This document shows, piece after piece, positions 37,007 to 45,913 of a DNA stretch of 64,000 bases. Source of the stretch: Brucella sp. BE17 (lineage in GTDB: Bacteria; Pseudomonadota; Alphaproteobacteria; Rhizobiales; Rhizobiaceae); assembly GCF_039545455.1 (NCBI RefSeq), contig NZ_CP154468.1, forward strand, positions 434,001-498,000, written 5' to 3'. The notes under the pieces are model-generated. The model was given only the letters and a program-made list of their open reading frames with translations, ran no database searches and had not been told where the DNA came from. The stretch's first letter is position 1. Each line of letters opens with the position of its first letter. The position numbers and the translations under genes were made by a program.

Positions 37007-38107
37007 ATGGACAAGGTCGGCATCGGCATCATTGGTTGCGGAAATATTTCCAGCGCATATCTCAAGGCAATGGCCGCATTTCCCATTCTCGATATTCGCG
37101 GCGTTGCTGACGTGAATGCGGAAATTGCCCAAAAGCGGGCCGACGAATTCCAGTTGCAGGCCCGAACGGTGGATGAATTGCTCGCCGATTCCCAGGTTGA
37201 GATCATCGTTAATCTTACAATTCCAAAGGCGCATGTTGCCGTGGGCTTGAGCGCGTTGGAGGCGGGAAAACACGTCTATTCTGAAAAGCCGCTGGGGATA
37301 AATTTTGCAGAAGGAAAAGCGCTGTTCGACGCAGCGAAGGCGAAGAAACTTCGCATAGGCTCTGCACCAGATACGTTTCTGGGTGGAAGCCATCAAGCCG
37401 CACGCGCCCTTATTGATGAGTGTGTTTTGGGTGCGCCTGTTGGTGGAACGGCAACATTCATGTGTCCCGGCCACGAGCGCTGGCATCCAAACCCTGCTTT
37501 CTATTATGAGGTGGGCGGTGGACCTATGCTTGACATGGGCCCGTATTATATCACGGAACTTGTCAACCTCTTAGGACCTGTTGAAAAAGTAGCAAGCTTT
37601 GCAACGGCCCCCCGCAAGGAGCGGATAGTTACGAGCGCTGAGAGGAATGGCGAACGCATCCCAGTTCATGTTTCCACGCATGTTGCGGGAGTTCTGGCAT
37701 TCAAAAACGGCGCAGTCGTCCAGGTTGCCATGAGTTTTGATGTTGCTGGCCACAAGCATGTGCCTATGGAAATTTATGGCACTGAAGGAACATTGATTGT
37801 GCCGGATCCCAATCACTTCGGCGGGGATGTGCTGCTTCTAAGAAAAGGTGGCGAATTCGAACAGCAGGACGTTGCTCTCCCTTATGCCGATGGCAACTAT
37901 CGCTCGCTTGGGATTGCAGACATGGCGCATGCGCTTCGAAGCAATCGACCACATCGTGCCAACGGTGAACTGGCACTTCATGTGCTTGAAGTCATGGAAG
38001 CATTTCAGACAGCTTCGGACAGTGGAACGACAATATCGATTACGACCGGGGTTGAACGCCCAGCAAGGCTTGAAACATCTCTGGTTGATGGGCGGATAGC
38101 CAAATAA
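37007..38107 (+). CDS. Gfo/Idh/MocA family oxidoreductase (ThuB-like)
   Basis: A 366-residue NAD(P)-dependent dehydrogenase. The Rossmann motif is GIGIIGCGNISSAY at the N-terminus, and the family lysine lies in KHVYSEKPLGINF; the catalytic-site region reads GGGPMLDMGPYYITELVNLL. The start at 37007 has GGGAGGA seven bases upstream; the frame to 36986 was not used. It is followed 16 bases later by a ThuA gene. In rhizobia ThuB-type dehydrogenases oxidise disaccharides or polyols at C3, and ThuA acts with them; the same pairing is seen here, but the substrate is not proven. Confidence 0.9.
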   Translation: MDKVGIGIIGCGNISSAYLKAMAAFPILDIRGVADVNAEIAQKRADEFQLQARTVDELLADSQVEIIVNLTIPKAHVAVGLSALEAGKHVYSEKPLGINFAEGKALFDAAKAKKLRIGSAPDTFLGGSHQAARALIDECVLGAPVGGTATFMCPGHERWHPNPAFYYEVGGGPMLDMGPYYITELVNLLGPVEKVASFATAPRKERIVTSAERNGERIPVHVSTHVAGVLAFKNGAVVQVAMSFDVAGHKHVPMEIYGTEGTLIVPDPNHFGGDVLLLRKGGEFEQQDVALPYADGNYRSLGIADMAHALRSNRPHRANGELALHVLEVMEAFQTASDSGTTISITTGVERPARLETSLVDGRIAK

Positions 38108-38123
38108 TTGTGAGGAGAAAACA

Positions 38124-38765
38124 ATGAAAGAAGCACTTATCGTATGGGGCGGCTGGAGCGGCCATGAGCCGGAGGAATGCTCGGTAATTGTCAAAGACAT
38201 TCTGGAGGAAGAAGGTTTCAAGGTCTATGTCGAGAATAGTACCGAGGCTTTTGCCGATCCTTCGATACATGATCTAAACCTCATTGTACCGATCGTCACA
38301 ATGTCAAAAATTGAGAAGGAAGAAATAAAGAATCTAACCAAAGCCGTTGAAAATGGCGTTGGCATTGCCGGATTTCATGGTGGAGCAGGCGACAGTTTTC
38401 GCGAGTGTGTCGAATATCAATTTATGATTGGCGGCCAGTGGGTCGCTCATCCGGGTAATATTATTGATTATCGCGTCAACATCACACGTCCTGATGATCC
38501 CTTGATGGAGGGTATCTCAGATTTTGCTTACACGTCCGAACAATATTATATGCATGTCGATCCTTCCAACGAAGTCCTGGCGACGACAACGTTCACGGGT
38601 GATCATGCGTGGTGGATTGACGGCGTGGTAATGCCGGTTGTGTGGAAACGCAAATATGGCAAAGGCCGCGTATTCTATTCAGCGCTTGGTCATCAGGCCA
38701 AAGAATTCTCTGTTCCGCAGATGCAGACAATTTTTCGACGGGGCGCCAATTGGGCAACCCGTTAA
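38124..38765 (+). CDS. ThuA domain-containing protein
   Basis: A 213-residue protein of the ThuA (trehalose utilisation) family with a class I amidotransferase-like fold. It starts EALIVWGGWSGHEPEECSVI and contains GIAGFHGGAGDSFRECVEYQ, WVAHPGNIIDY, TSEQYYMHVDPSNEVLATT and KRKYGKGRVFYSALGHQAKE. AGGAG precedes the ATG. ThuA proteins act beside a ThuB-type dehydrogenase in the handling of 3-keto sugars. It closes the ROK-linked gene group; the following 550 bases hold only a decayed regulator. Confidence 0.9.
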   Translation: MKEALIVWGGWSGHEPEECSVIVKDILEEEGFKVYVENSTEAFADPSIHDLNLIVPIVTMSKIEKEEIKNLTKAVENGVGIAGFHGGAGDSFRECVEYQFMIGGQWVAHPGNIIDYRVNITRPDDPLMEGISDFAYTSEQYYMHVDPSNEVLATTTFTGDHAWWIDGVVMPVVWKRKYGKGRVFYSALGHQAKEFSVPQMQTIFRRGANWATR

Positions 38766-38815
38766 GGCGATAGCGTCCCTCTGCGTTTTATCGCTGACCA
38801 CGTTGCTATATATTT

Positions 38816-39150
38816 CTGCCGCGAGACCCGTGCCGCGGCGGAAGTCCGAGGCGGTATGCGAGCTGTTAACCGAAATCTTTTGTTGAGGTATCTGATCGGG
38901 CCGAACCCGCTTTCGATAGTGAGCTGAAGAAGACTGTTATCACTGTGCATCACTTTGGCTTGTCGTGTGAAAGTCTGAGTAAAGGTAAGGTGTTGATCAG
39001 CGCCATGGCTGTCGGCAGCGCCGGCATGAGAAGCCGATGGCCAACCCAGAACAGGCACATTTGTCTGGCGGAAAGTTTCAGGCCAAATCCATACATCCGG
39101 TAATGAAGATGGCCGCGCATAATATCGTTGATTTCAACTACATGTGCCAA
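38816..39150 (-). pseudogene. Decayed AraC-family regulator fragment (C-terminal HTH part)
   Basis: The minus strand carries what looks like the DNA-binding end of an AraC/GlxA-type regulator, split by a frameshift. From 39150 one frame reads MAHVVEINDIMRGH and LKLSARQMCLFWVG, resembling the first HTH (LSxRQLxRLF). A second frame then reads RQAKVMHSDNSLLQL and TIESGFGPIRYLNKRFRL, resembling the second HTH (GFxSxSxFxRxFR). The effector domain is absent and the match is imperfect, so this is a remnant. This explains most of the 547-base gap between the ThuA gene and the next dehydrogenase; nothing else was recognised in it. Confidence 0.5.
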
Positions 39151-39312
39151 CTTGGCCTGAGCATGACCCGCGGGTGATCATGGTCGAATTGTAGTATGGT
39201 CGGCAAACCTCAATACTGCTGGCTACCGGATTGATAGAGTGCGGTTTCGAAGGTCGACATCTTCGCTGACATGATCCGTTCATCTCACGAGATCGACCAA
39301 AAAGGATACGCC

Positions 39313-41319
39313 ATGAATGCTATGAAAAAACTGCGCTGGGGCATTATCGGACCTGGTGCCATCGCAACAACCTTCGCAGAAGGCATTGCAGCCTCATCAA
39401 CGGGTGAACTTATCGCCATTGCCAGCCGTAACCCCGGCAGGGCGGGCTTGCGTGAAGGGTTTGCGGGTGCGCGTATCGTCGATGGCTATGAAGAATTGCT
39501 TTCGGAAGCGGATATCGACGCCGTCTATATTGCAACTCCGCATACAGCCCATGCGCAATGGGCAATCAAGGCTGCGCGAGCCGGAAAACACGTTCTGGTC
39601 GAAAAGCCGATTGCACTTTCGGCCTTTGATGCGGACGTGATTTTTTATGAGGCGAAAAAGGCGGGCGTGTTTGTCGGTGAAGCCTATATGTATCTTTTTC
39701 ACCCGCAAACGGCCCGTCTCATTGATTTGGTAAAACAGGGTGTTATTGGCGATGTCAGGCTTATCCGCTCCAGCTTCGGTTTTGATATGGGGGATATCCG
39801 GCCGCAACACAGGTTATTCTCGAACGACCTCGCCGGTGGCGGTATTCTCGATGTCGGCGGATATCCGGTATCAATGGTGCGACTGCTGGCTGGTGCCGCT
39901 ACCGGCACGACCTATGCTGAGCCGGTGGATGTCGCAGGTGTTGCCCATATCGGAAAAACAGGCGTTGATGAATGGGCATCAGCCGTTTTGAAGTTCATCA
40001 ATGGTATCGTTGCGGAAGTTTCATGTTCGATCATGGCGCAGCAGGATAACACGTTGCGTATCATCGGCTCCAAAGGTCGTATTGAGGTGAAGGATTTCTG
40101 GTTTGCCGGCGGTCGCAAAGGTGGCACCGGCAGGATTGAGATTTTCAGGAAGGATGAGAAGGAGGTCATTGAGGTTATTGAAAACCGTCACCTCTATTCC
40201 TTCGAGGTTGACGCTGTCGCTGACGCCATTTGGAGAAGAGAAACGGCCTTTGCCTATCCCGGTATGAATGCGGTGCAGACGGTGTCCAATATGCGGGTTC
40301 TCGACCGTTGGCGTGCTTCTGTCGGATTGGAATATGGTGTTGAAAAAGCCGAGAAGCGCAACCGGAACATCGTCGACGCACCCATTGTTGCAGGGAATAA
40401 CGTGCCTAAGCGGAACATTCCAGGGGTAGCTAAACCGGCATCTATTGTTGCTCTTGGCTTTGAATATTTTCCCAACTTCGCCTCGGCATCGCTGACACTT
40501 GATGCGTTTTTCGAGGCTGGCGGCAACGTGTTCGACACAGCCTTTATTTATGGTGAGGGGAAAACGGAAACAATCTTTGGTGACTGGCACACCAGCCGCA
40601 ATATACCGCGTGAAGAGATCGTACTTATAGGCAAGGGCGCACATTCACCACTCTGCTATCCTGACGTGATCGCCAAGCAATTGGACCAGACGCTGCAACG
40701 GCTGCGGACCGATTATCTCGATGTTTATTTTATGCACCGGGACAATCCCGATATCCCGGTCGGTGAATTTGTCGAGGCGATTGATGCTGAGGTCAGGCGG
40801 GGGCGTATCCGTGGCATTTATGGTGGCTCGAACTGGACACGCGAGCGTCTGGATGCAGCCATAGACTTTGCCGAGAAGAACGACAGGACGCCGCCTGCGG
40901 CACTTTCCAATAATTTCTCTCTGGCAGAAATGATCGATCCGATCTGGGCAGGCTGCGTTTCTTCTTCCACCGGTGATTGGAAACAGTGGCTGGAGGCTCG
41001 CCAGATCCCCAACTTCGCATGGTCCAGCCAAGGCCGTGGTTTCTTCACTGACAGGGCCGGCCGCGAAAAGCATGACGATGAGGAAATTGTCCGTTGCTGG
41101 TATTCTGGTCGTAATTTTGAAAGGCGTGACAGGGCTGTCGCGCTGGCAAAAAAATATGGTTGCAGCCCCATCCACATCGCGCTCGCCTATGTGATCGCGC
41201 AACCGTTTCCGGTCGTTCCGCTGATCGGACCGCGAACGGTCGGCGAACTGGAGGACAGCTTGTCGGCACTCACGATTAAGATGTCTGCGCATGATCGCGA
41301 CTGGTTGCAAACCGGTTAG
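39313..41319 (+). CDS. Fusion protein: Gfo/Idh/MocA dehydrogenase + aldo/keto reductase
   Basis: A 668-residue two-domain protein. Residues 1-340 form a Gfo/Idh/MocA dehydrogenase (Rossmann motif LRWGIIGPGAIATTFAEG, the EKP motif at 97-99, GGGILDVGGYPVSM). A linker (345-375) leads to an aldo/keto reductase barrel (376-668) with the full tetrad Asp408, Tyr413 (FDTAFIYGEG), Lys441 (LIGKGAH) and His475 (YFMHRDN). The start at 39313 has AAAGGA six bases upstream. Both active sites look intact, so one domain may oxidise a sugar and the other reduce the keto product, giving net epimerisation. It stands alone between a decayed regulator and the LacI gene (convergent). Confidence 0.9.
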   Translation: MNAMKKLRWGIIGPGAIATTFAEGIAASSTGELIAIASRNPGRAGLREGFAGARIVDGYEELLSEADIDAVYIATPHTAHAQWAIKAARAGKHVLVEKPIALSAFDADVIFYEAKKAGVFVGEAYMYLFHPQTARLIDLVKQGVIGDVRLIRSSFGFDMGDIRPQHRLFSNDLAGGGILDVGGYPVSMVRLLAGAATGTTYAEPVDVAGVAHIGKTGVDEWASAVLKFINGIVAEVSCSIMAQQDNTLRIIGSKGRIEVKDFWFAGGRKGGTGRIEIFRKDEKEVIEVIENRHLYSFEVDAVADAIWRRETAFAYPGMNAVQTVSNMRVLDRWRASVGLEYGVEKAEKRNRNIVDAPIVAGNNVPKRNIPGVAKPASIVALGFEYFPNFASASLTLDAFFEAGGNVFDTAFIYGEGKTETIFGDWHTSRNIPREEIVLIGKGAHSPLCYPDVIAKQLDQTLQRLRTDYLDVYFMHRDNPDIPVGEFVEAIDAEVRRGRIRGIYGGSNWTRERLDAAIDFAEKNDRTPPAALSNNFSLAEMIDPIWAGCVSSSTGDWKQWLEARQIPNFAWSSQGRGFFTDRAGREKHDDEEIVRCWYSGRNFERRDRAVALAKKYGCSPIHIALAYVIAQPFPVVPLIGPRTVGELEDSLSALTIKMSAHDRDWLQTG

Positions 41320-41387
41320 ATGCCCGTCACGAGGGTATCTGGCGGTATTTCTGATTGAAGGTTCTTGTTTACCCGATAATTCTGGTA

Positions 41388-42407
41388 CTATCCGCTTTCT
41401 CCGGGAACGAGCACCATGGGCCAGATCACGTGCTTCTCGCGATCAGGGTAACAGTTCTGGTATGCTGGCATGGTGGAAAGCAGCAACTCTCCAACCGATA
41501 CACCAAGTTCTCCCAATGAAAGACGGAAACTGGTGAGGCGCGGCTGTAGAAAACGGCCTCTCGGCTCCTCACGAAAACCGATGACGCCGATGTCTTTTCC
41601 TGCGGTTAATCCAGCTTCTTCAAGCCTTCTGTAAAGCCCAAGTGCCATCAACTCGTAAATGAGTATGATTGCGGTTGGGCGGGGCTGCATTTGAAGCAAC
41701 TCACTCCCTGCATGATATCCACCTTGCTCGCTCGATTTTGCGCGAATGACAACTGATGGATCAAATGTGATGCCGTGATCTGCAAGACCGGCCTTGTAAC
41801 CATCCATGAAAAGATAGCTGAGATTGATATCGTTATCCGGGATTGCGATCGCTATATGCTGATGCCCACCGGATACCAGTCGCTTGACCGCATCGCGAGC
41901 CACGCCTTCAAAATCGAGGTCTATCCAGGCGTGCGAACCGCCTGACTGTGAGCGCCCAAGTGAAACAAACGGCAAACGTGCCCGAAGAAGCAGATCGATA
42001 CGTCGATCAATACGTTTGGTTGATGAAATGATCATGGCATCAACCATGCGGCGTGAGACCATGCGTTTGAGATAGTCCTCACTATCTTCGCCCTCGGGGC
42101 AGGGGAGAAGAATGAGGTCGAGGCTATGTCGTGACAATACGCTCTGCAGTCCATCCGTCAGGCCCATGAAAAAGTTGTCCGAGTTTTCCACGGTATCAGG
42201 CGTACTGCCTGTCATGAGCCCGATGACATTGGTGGTACCTTGCCGAAGACTACGCCCGGACTGGTTCGCAACATAGCCCAGTGCGTCGGCAGCCTCGAGA
42301 ACGCGTTTGCGTGTCGTTTCGTTGACGTCCGGCTTTCCATTCAAAGCTCTCGAAACGGTTCCAATAGAGATGCCCAGATGCTCGGCAAGCTGGCGTATTC
42401 CCCTCAT
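41388..42407 (-). CDS. LacI family transcriptional regulator
   Basis: A 339-residue repressor. The N-terminal LacI helix-turn-helix reads RGIRQLAEHLGISIGTVSRA and LNGKPDVNETTRKRVLEAAD with the hinge GYVANQSGRSLRQG. A periplasmic-binding-protein-like effector domain follows (TNVIGLMTGSTPDTVE; IGVIGFREEPRGRFLQPRLT). GGAG lies six bases before the ATG. It is divergent from the sugar operon that starts at 42541; a perfect LacI-type palindrome lies in the 133-base region between them, so it probably represses that operon and relieves repression on binding a sugar. Confidence 0.93.
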   Translation of the reverse strand: MRGIRQLAEHLGISIGTVSRALNGKPDVNETTRKRVLEAADALGYVANQSGRSLRQGTTNVIGLMTGSTPDTVENSDNFFMGLTDGLQSVLSRHSLDLILLPCPEGEDSEDYLKRMVSRRMVDAMIISSTKRIDRRIDLLLRARLPFVSLGRSQSGGSHAWIDLDFEGVARDAVKRLVSGGHQHIAIAIPDNDINLSYLFMDGYKAGLADHGITFDPSVVIRAKSSEQGGYHAGSELLQMQPRPTAIILIYELMALGLYRRLEEAGLTAGKDIGVIGFREEPRGRFLQPRLTSFRLSLGELGVSVGELLLSTMPAYQNCYPDREKHVIWPMVLVPGESG

Positions 42408-42451
42408 TCATTTCTCCACTGGGCATTTTCATCTTCTGCTTTTGAGAAGTC

Positions 42452-42495
42452 TTGACACATGTAACATGAATAGCCTAACGTCGTAAACGTTTACG
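42452..42495 (+). promoter_or_regulatory. Promoter with LacI-type operator
   Basis: TTGACA (42452-42457) is followed by a weak -10 box (CTAACG, 42475-42480, 17-base spacer), directly abutting the perfect 14-base palindrome CGTAAACGTTTACG at 42482-42495. The palindrome has the central CG and A/T arms of LacI-family operators. Occupancy there would block transcription of the operon at 42541. The adjacent LacI gene is the likely ligand. Confidence 0.75.
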
Positions 42496-42540
42496 GCAAT
42501 GTGCATTGAGGAGAATGCGCACTGTAGACTGGAGGAAATC

Positions 42541-43575
42541 GTGACATTGAATGCCGTTATTTGCGGTTGCGGAGCTATGGCTAAAGGATGGCTGCGGGCT
42601 ATTAAATCCTCTGCGCAATTGTCGTCCGCAATCCATATTGCCGGTCTGGTGGACCTGCGACCAGAGACAGCTCAGGCTCTTGCCCAGGAGTTCGGTCTTT
42701 CTGATGTTATGATCGATAGCGATCTTGAAAAAGTTCTCGCAGCAACGAAAGCCGATATTCTTTTTGATATTGTTGTGCCTGCTGCGCGCTTTTCCGTTGT
42801 CTCGGCAGGGCTTGCTGCCGGGTGCCATGTTCTTAGTGAAAAGCCGATGGCGTCCTGTCTTAATGAGGCACGGCAATTGATCGCTTTGGCGCAGAAAGCC
42901 GAAAAAATTCATGCTGTTGTTCAAAACAGACGGTTTGTTTCCGGGATCCGGCGCTTGCGCCGTGCCGTTGAGGAGGGGCTGATCGGCGACCTTTCCGCCA
43001 TCCATTGCGACTTTTTCATAGGGCCTCACTTTGGTGGTTTCCGCGAAGAAATGCACAATGTGTTGCTCCTCGACATGGCGATCCATACATTTGACGCGGC
43101 CCGGTTCGTCTCAGGCGAAAAACCCGAAGCTGTCTATTGTCTCGAGAGTAACCCCGCGGGATCGTGGTATGCCCATGGAGCTGCCGCAAACGCGGTTTTC
43201 GAGTTTTCTAATAATGTGGCTTTCACCTATCGCGGCTCGTGGTGTGCTGAAGGAGAGCGAACCAGTTGGGAAAGTTGTTGGCGTCTCGTCGGGTCCAGGG
43301 GAATGATCACCTGGGATGGTGACGAAGACATGCAGGCCACTATCGCGGGACAGAATGCAGGTCTTCTGCGTGGGGCCAAATCCGTAAACGTTTTAGAACC
43401 GCGAGATGAACGGGAGACGCATGGTCACGCCAGTGTCATATCGTCTTTTCTAAATGCCATACGCTCCGGTCAGCCGCCGGAAACAGCGTCTTTTGACAAT
43501 ATCAAAAGTCTGGCGATGGTTGTTGGCGCGATCGAAAGCGCTCATCTTCGCCAGCGTGTCCCCATTGCAGCATGA
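42541..43575 (+). CDS. Gfo/Idh/MocA family oxidoreductase
   Basis: A 344-residue NAD(P)-dependent sugar or inositol dehydrogenase. The N-terminus is LNAVICGCGAMAKGWLRAI, with GLVDLRPETAQALAQEFGL after the first Rossmann strands; the lysine motif reads CHVLSEKPMASCLNEA and the catalytic-site region MHNVLLLDMAIHTFDAARFV. The GTG at 42541 is chosen because GGAGGA lies just upstream; the frame from 42499 would start within the operator region. It is the first gene of the LacI-controlled operon. A second operator-like sequence lies within it at 43383. Confidence 0.9.
   Translation: MTLNAVICGCGAMAKGWLRAIKSSAQLSSAIHIAGLVDLRPETAQALAQEFGLSDVMIDSDLEKVLAATKADILFDIVVPAARFSVVSAGLAAGCHVLSEKPMASCLNEARQLIALAQKAEKIHAVVQNRRFVSGIRRLRRAVEEGLIGDLSAIHCDFFIGPHFGGFREEMHNVLLLDMAIHTFDAARFVSGEKPEAVYCLESNPAGSWYAHGAAANAVFEFSNNVAFTYRGSWCAEGERTSWESCWRLVGSRGMITWDGDEDMQATIAGQNAGLLRGAKSVNVLEPRDERETHGHASVISSFLNAIRSGQPPETASFDNIKSLAMVVGAIESAHLRQRVPIAA
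43383..43396 (+). promoter_or_regulatory. Intragenic LacI-operator-like sequence
   Basis: CGTAAACGTTTTAG shares ten consecutive bases and more with the palindrome at 42482 (CGTAAACGTTTACG). It lies 901 bases downstream, inside the dehydrogenase gene. Auxiliary operators within coding sequence are known for LacI-type repressors. Chance occurrence is possible. Confidence 0.35.
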
Positions 43576-43585
43576 GGTATTAACA

Positions 43586-44488
43586 GTGAGTAATCCGGCA
43601 AAATCCATCCGCATCGGTACAATGGTTCGTGGCACCAAAGGTGATGCAGCCGAACGTATTGCAAAGATTGCCGATCTGGGCTTTGAAAGTTTCGAGCCTT
43701 TCTTCTGGCAGACGACGAACGGACAAGACCTTGCAGACCTTGGCAAGCGTTGTCTGGAGGCAATTGGCGATCGTGATATCACGATTTCAACGCTCGGAAT
43801 GTTCGGTAATCCGCTTGAAGAAACCGATATTGATCTTGAAACTCTGCAGGGCTGGAAAGATTGTATCGATAATGCACATCATTTCGGCGCAAGTTGCGTC
43901 GCAGGCTTTACCGGGCGCGTACGCGGCAAGCCTTTGACTGACAGTCTACCCCGCTACAGGGAGATCTGGAGCGAGCTGGCCAAGCGTGCGGCAGACAAGG
44001 GTGTAAAAATCGCGTTTGAAAACTGTGCCATGGATGGCAACTGGGCAACTGGTGACTGGAATATAGCCCATAACCCTGACGCGTGGGAACTTATGTTTAA
44101 TGAAACGCCGCATGATCATATCGGCATCGAGTGGGAGCCCTGTCATCAGATGGTTTATCTGATCGACCCCTTGCCGCAGATCCGAAAATGGGCGAGCAAG
44201 ATTTTTCATGTCCATGGAAAGGACGCCACCATCCGCTGGGATGTTATTCGCGAACATGGCGTTTTTGGTAAAGAACCCTTTGTTTTCATGCGAACGCCGG
44301 GCTTCGGCGACACCAACTGGACGGATGTCATCTCAGAATTGCGTCTTGCAGGCTGGTCGGGTTCAATTGACATCGAAGGCTGGCATGACCCTGTCTATTG
44401 CGGAGAGCTGGAAATGACAGGACAGGTACACGGCCTAAACTACCTCAAAAGCTGTCGTGGCGGTGAGTTCGTTAACGACCCGGTTTGA
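43586..44488 (+). CDS. Sugar phosphate isomerase/epimerase family protein (xylose isomerase-like TIM barrel)
   Basis: A 300-residue AP-endonuclease-2-like TIM barrel. Likely metal ligands are spread as in the family: Glu in KIAFENCAMDGNW, Asp/His region in HIGIEWEPCHQMVY, His in KIFHVHGKDATIRWD and Glu in SGSIDIEGWHDPVY. The start is the GTG at 43586 with GAGG eight bases upstream; an open frame before it overlaps the dehydrogenase gene. With the upstream Gfo/Idh/MocA enzyme it may isomerise or epimerise a keto sugar taken up by the transporter encoded downstream. Confidence 0.88.
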   Translation: MSNPAKSIRIGTMVRGTKGDAAERIAKIADLGFESFEPFFWQTTNGQDLADLGKRCLEAIGDRDITISTLGMFGNPLEETDIDLETLQGWKDCIDNAHHFGASCVAGFTGRVRGKPLTDSLPRYREIWSELAKRAADKGVKIAFENCAMDGNWATGDWNIAHNPDAWELMFNETPHDHIGIEWEPCHQMVYLIDPLPQIRKWASKIFHVHGKDATIRWDVIREHGVFGKEPFVFMRTPGFGDTNWTDVISELRLAGWSGSIDIEGWHDPVYCGELEMTGQVHGLNYLKSCRGGEFVNDPV

Positions 44489-44564
44489 AGATGGCGGAAA
44501 AGCTCTCAATGGAGCGACGACTTACCCGTAAGAACGCAATGCGATAACCAAAGAGGAGGAGACT

Positions 44565-45797
44565 ATGGGGATCGTAAAATACTTGAGTATTGGTGCATTG
44601 GCACTCGCAGGAGGGTCATTGCAGACCTTTGCAGTGCAAGCTCAGGACGTGACCATCAACGTGTGGGCTGTCGACAGGGAAATTCAACCGGCACCCAACC
44701 TGATCAAGGAATTCAATAAGCTCAACAATGGTATCAGGGTTGAATACCGGCAGATTCAGTTTGACGATGTCGTCAGTGAGGCAATGCGCGCCTATTCCAC
44801 CGGAAATGCGCCTGATATTATCGCAATCGACAATCCCAACCATTCCATGTTTGCCTCGCGCAACGCTTTTCTCGATCTGACGGACAAAATTGCTGCATCA
44901 CAGGTTGTGAAGACGGAGAATTATTTTCCCGGCCCTCTGAAATCGACAATGTGGGATGAAAAATATTACGGTGTCCCCAAGGCGACCAATACGATTGCGC
45001 TTTATTTTAACAAGGATTTGTTCAAGGAAGCCGGGCTTGATCCTCAAAATCCGCCAAAGACATGGGACGAACTGGTAGAAACAGCGCGAAAACTGACCGA
45101 TTCTTCGAAAAATGTTTATGGACTGGCTTTTTCGGCCAAAGCCAACGAGGAAGGAACCTTCCAGTTTTTGCCGTGGGTGCAGATGGCCGGTGGTTCTTAC
45201 CAGAGTCTTAATACCGATGGTGCCGTAAAGGCACTGGAGACGTGGAAGACTATTCTCAACGAGAAACTGGCGTCTCCCGATACGCTTACGCGCAGCCAGT
45301 GGGATGCAACGGCTACCTTTAATGCTGGCAATGCAGCCATGGCAATTTCCGGTCCCTGGGAAATCGACCGCATGGTTACGGATGCTAAATTCGACTGGGG
45401 GGTGGGCTTATTGCCTGTACCAAGTGTCGATGCCCCTCGCTCTTCGGCAATGGGCGATTATAACTGGGCGATATTTTCGAGCACGAAACACCCGGATGAG
45501 GCTTTCAAGGTGCTCGAATATTTTGTGTCGCAGGACAAGGATATGTTCAAGAACTTTGGACAATTGCCCGCCCGTTCCGACATAGCGGCTCCGTCAACCG
45601 GCAATCCAGCAAAAGATGATGCACTCAAAGTCTTTGTCGAACAGCTGCAATATGCACAACCACGTGGGCCATCGCCGGAATGGCCAAAGATTTCCAAGGC
45701 CATACAGGATGCAATTCAGGCCGCGTTGACAGGTCAGATGTCGCCGAAGGAAGCGCTCGATCAGGCCGCCCAAAAGATCAAGCTTATTGAAGGTTGA
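44565..45797 (+). CDS. Extracellular solute-binding protein, family 1 (sugar ABC transporter)
   Basis: A 410-residue periplasmic binding protein. The signal peptide ([20 protein letters not shown]) ends near VQAQDV. The mature domain has [51 protein letters not shown] and [20 protein letters not shown], a typical family 1 arrangement. AGGAGGAG stands before the ATG, a very strong ribosome-binding site. It is followed by a strong hairpin (45862) before the permease genes, consistent with higher expression of the binding protein. Confidence 0.93.
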   Translation: MGIVKYLSIGALALAGGSLQTFAVQAQDVTINVWAVDREIQPAPNLIKEFNKLNNGIRVEYRQIQFDDVVSEAMRAYSTGNAPDIIAIDNPNHSMFASRNAFLDLTDKIAASQVVKTENYFPGPLKSTMWDEKYYGVPKATNTIALYFNKDLFKEAGLDPQNPPKTWDELVETARKLTDSSKNVYGLAFSAKANEEGTFQFLPWVQMAGGSYQSLNTDGAVKALETWKTILNEKLASPDTLTRSQWDATATFNAGNAAMAISGPWEIDRMVTDAKFDWGVGLLPVPSVDAPRSSAMGDYNWAIFSSTKHPDEAFKVLEYFVSQDKDMFKNFGQLPARSDIAAPSTGNPAKDDALKVFVEQLQYAQPRGPSPEWPKISKAIQDAIQAALTGQMSPKEALDQAAQKIKLIEG

Positions 45798-45861
45798 TTT
45801 TGAAAACTGGCTCTGACATGCGTGTCAGCCCGGCGATAAAACGACCATGATCCTCCCGGAC

Positions 45862-45892
45862 GGGCTGTCTGCCATATGGTGGCAGGCAGCCC
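45862..45892 (+). terminator. Strong hairpin between binding-protein and permease genes
   Basis: GGGCTGTCTGCCA and TGGCAGGCAGCCC pair over 13 positions (one G-U) around the loop TATGG. No T-run follows (CAAACGG), so it is less likely a terminator than an mRNA-stabilising element protecting the upstream binding-protein transcript. Confidence 0.6.
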
Positions 45893-45913
45893 AAACGGAA
45901 AAAGGGGTACTTG

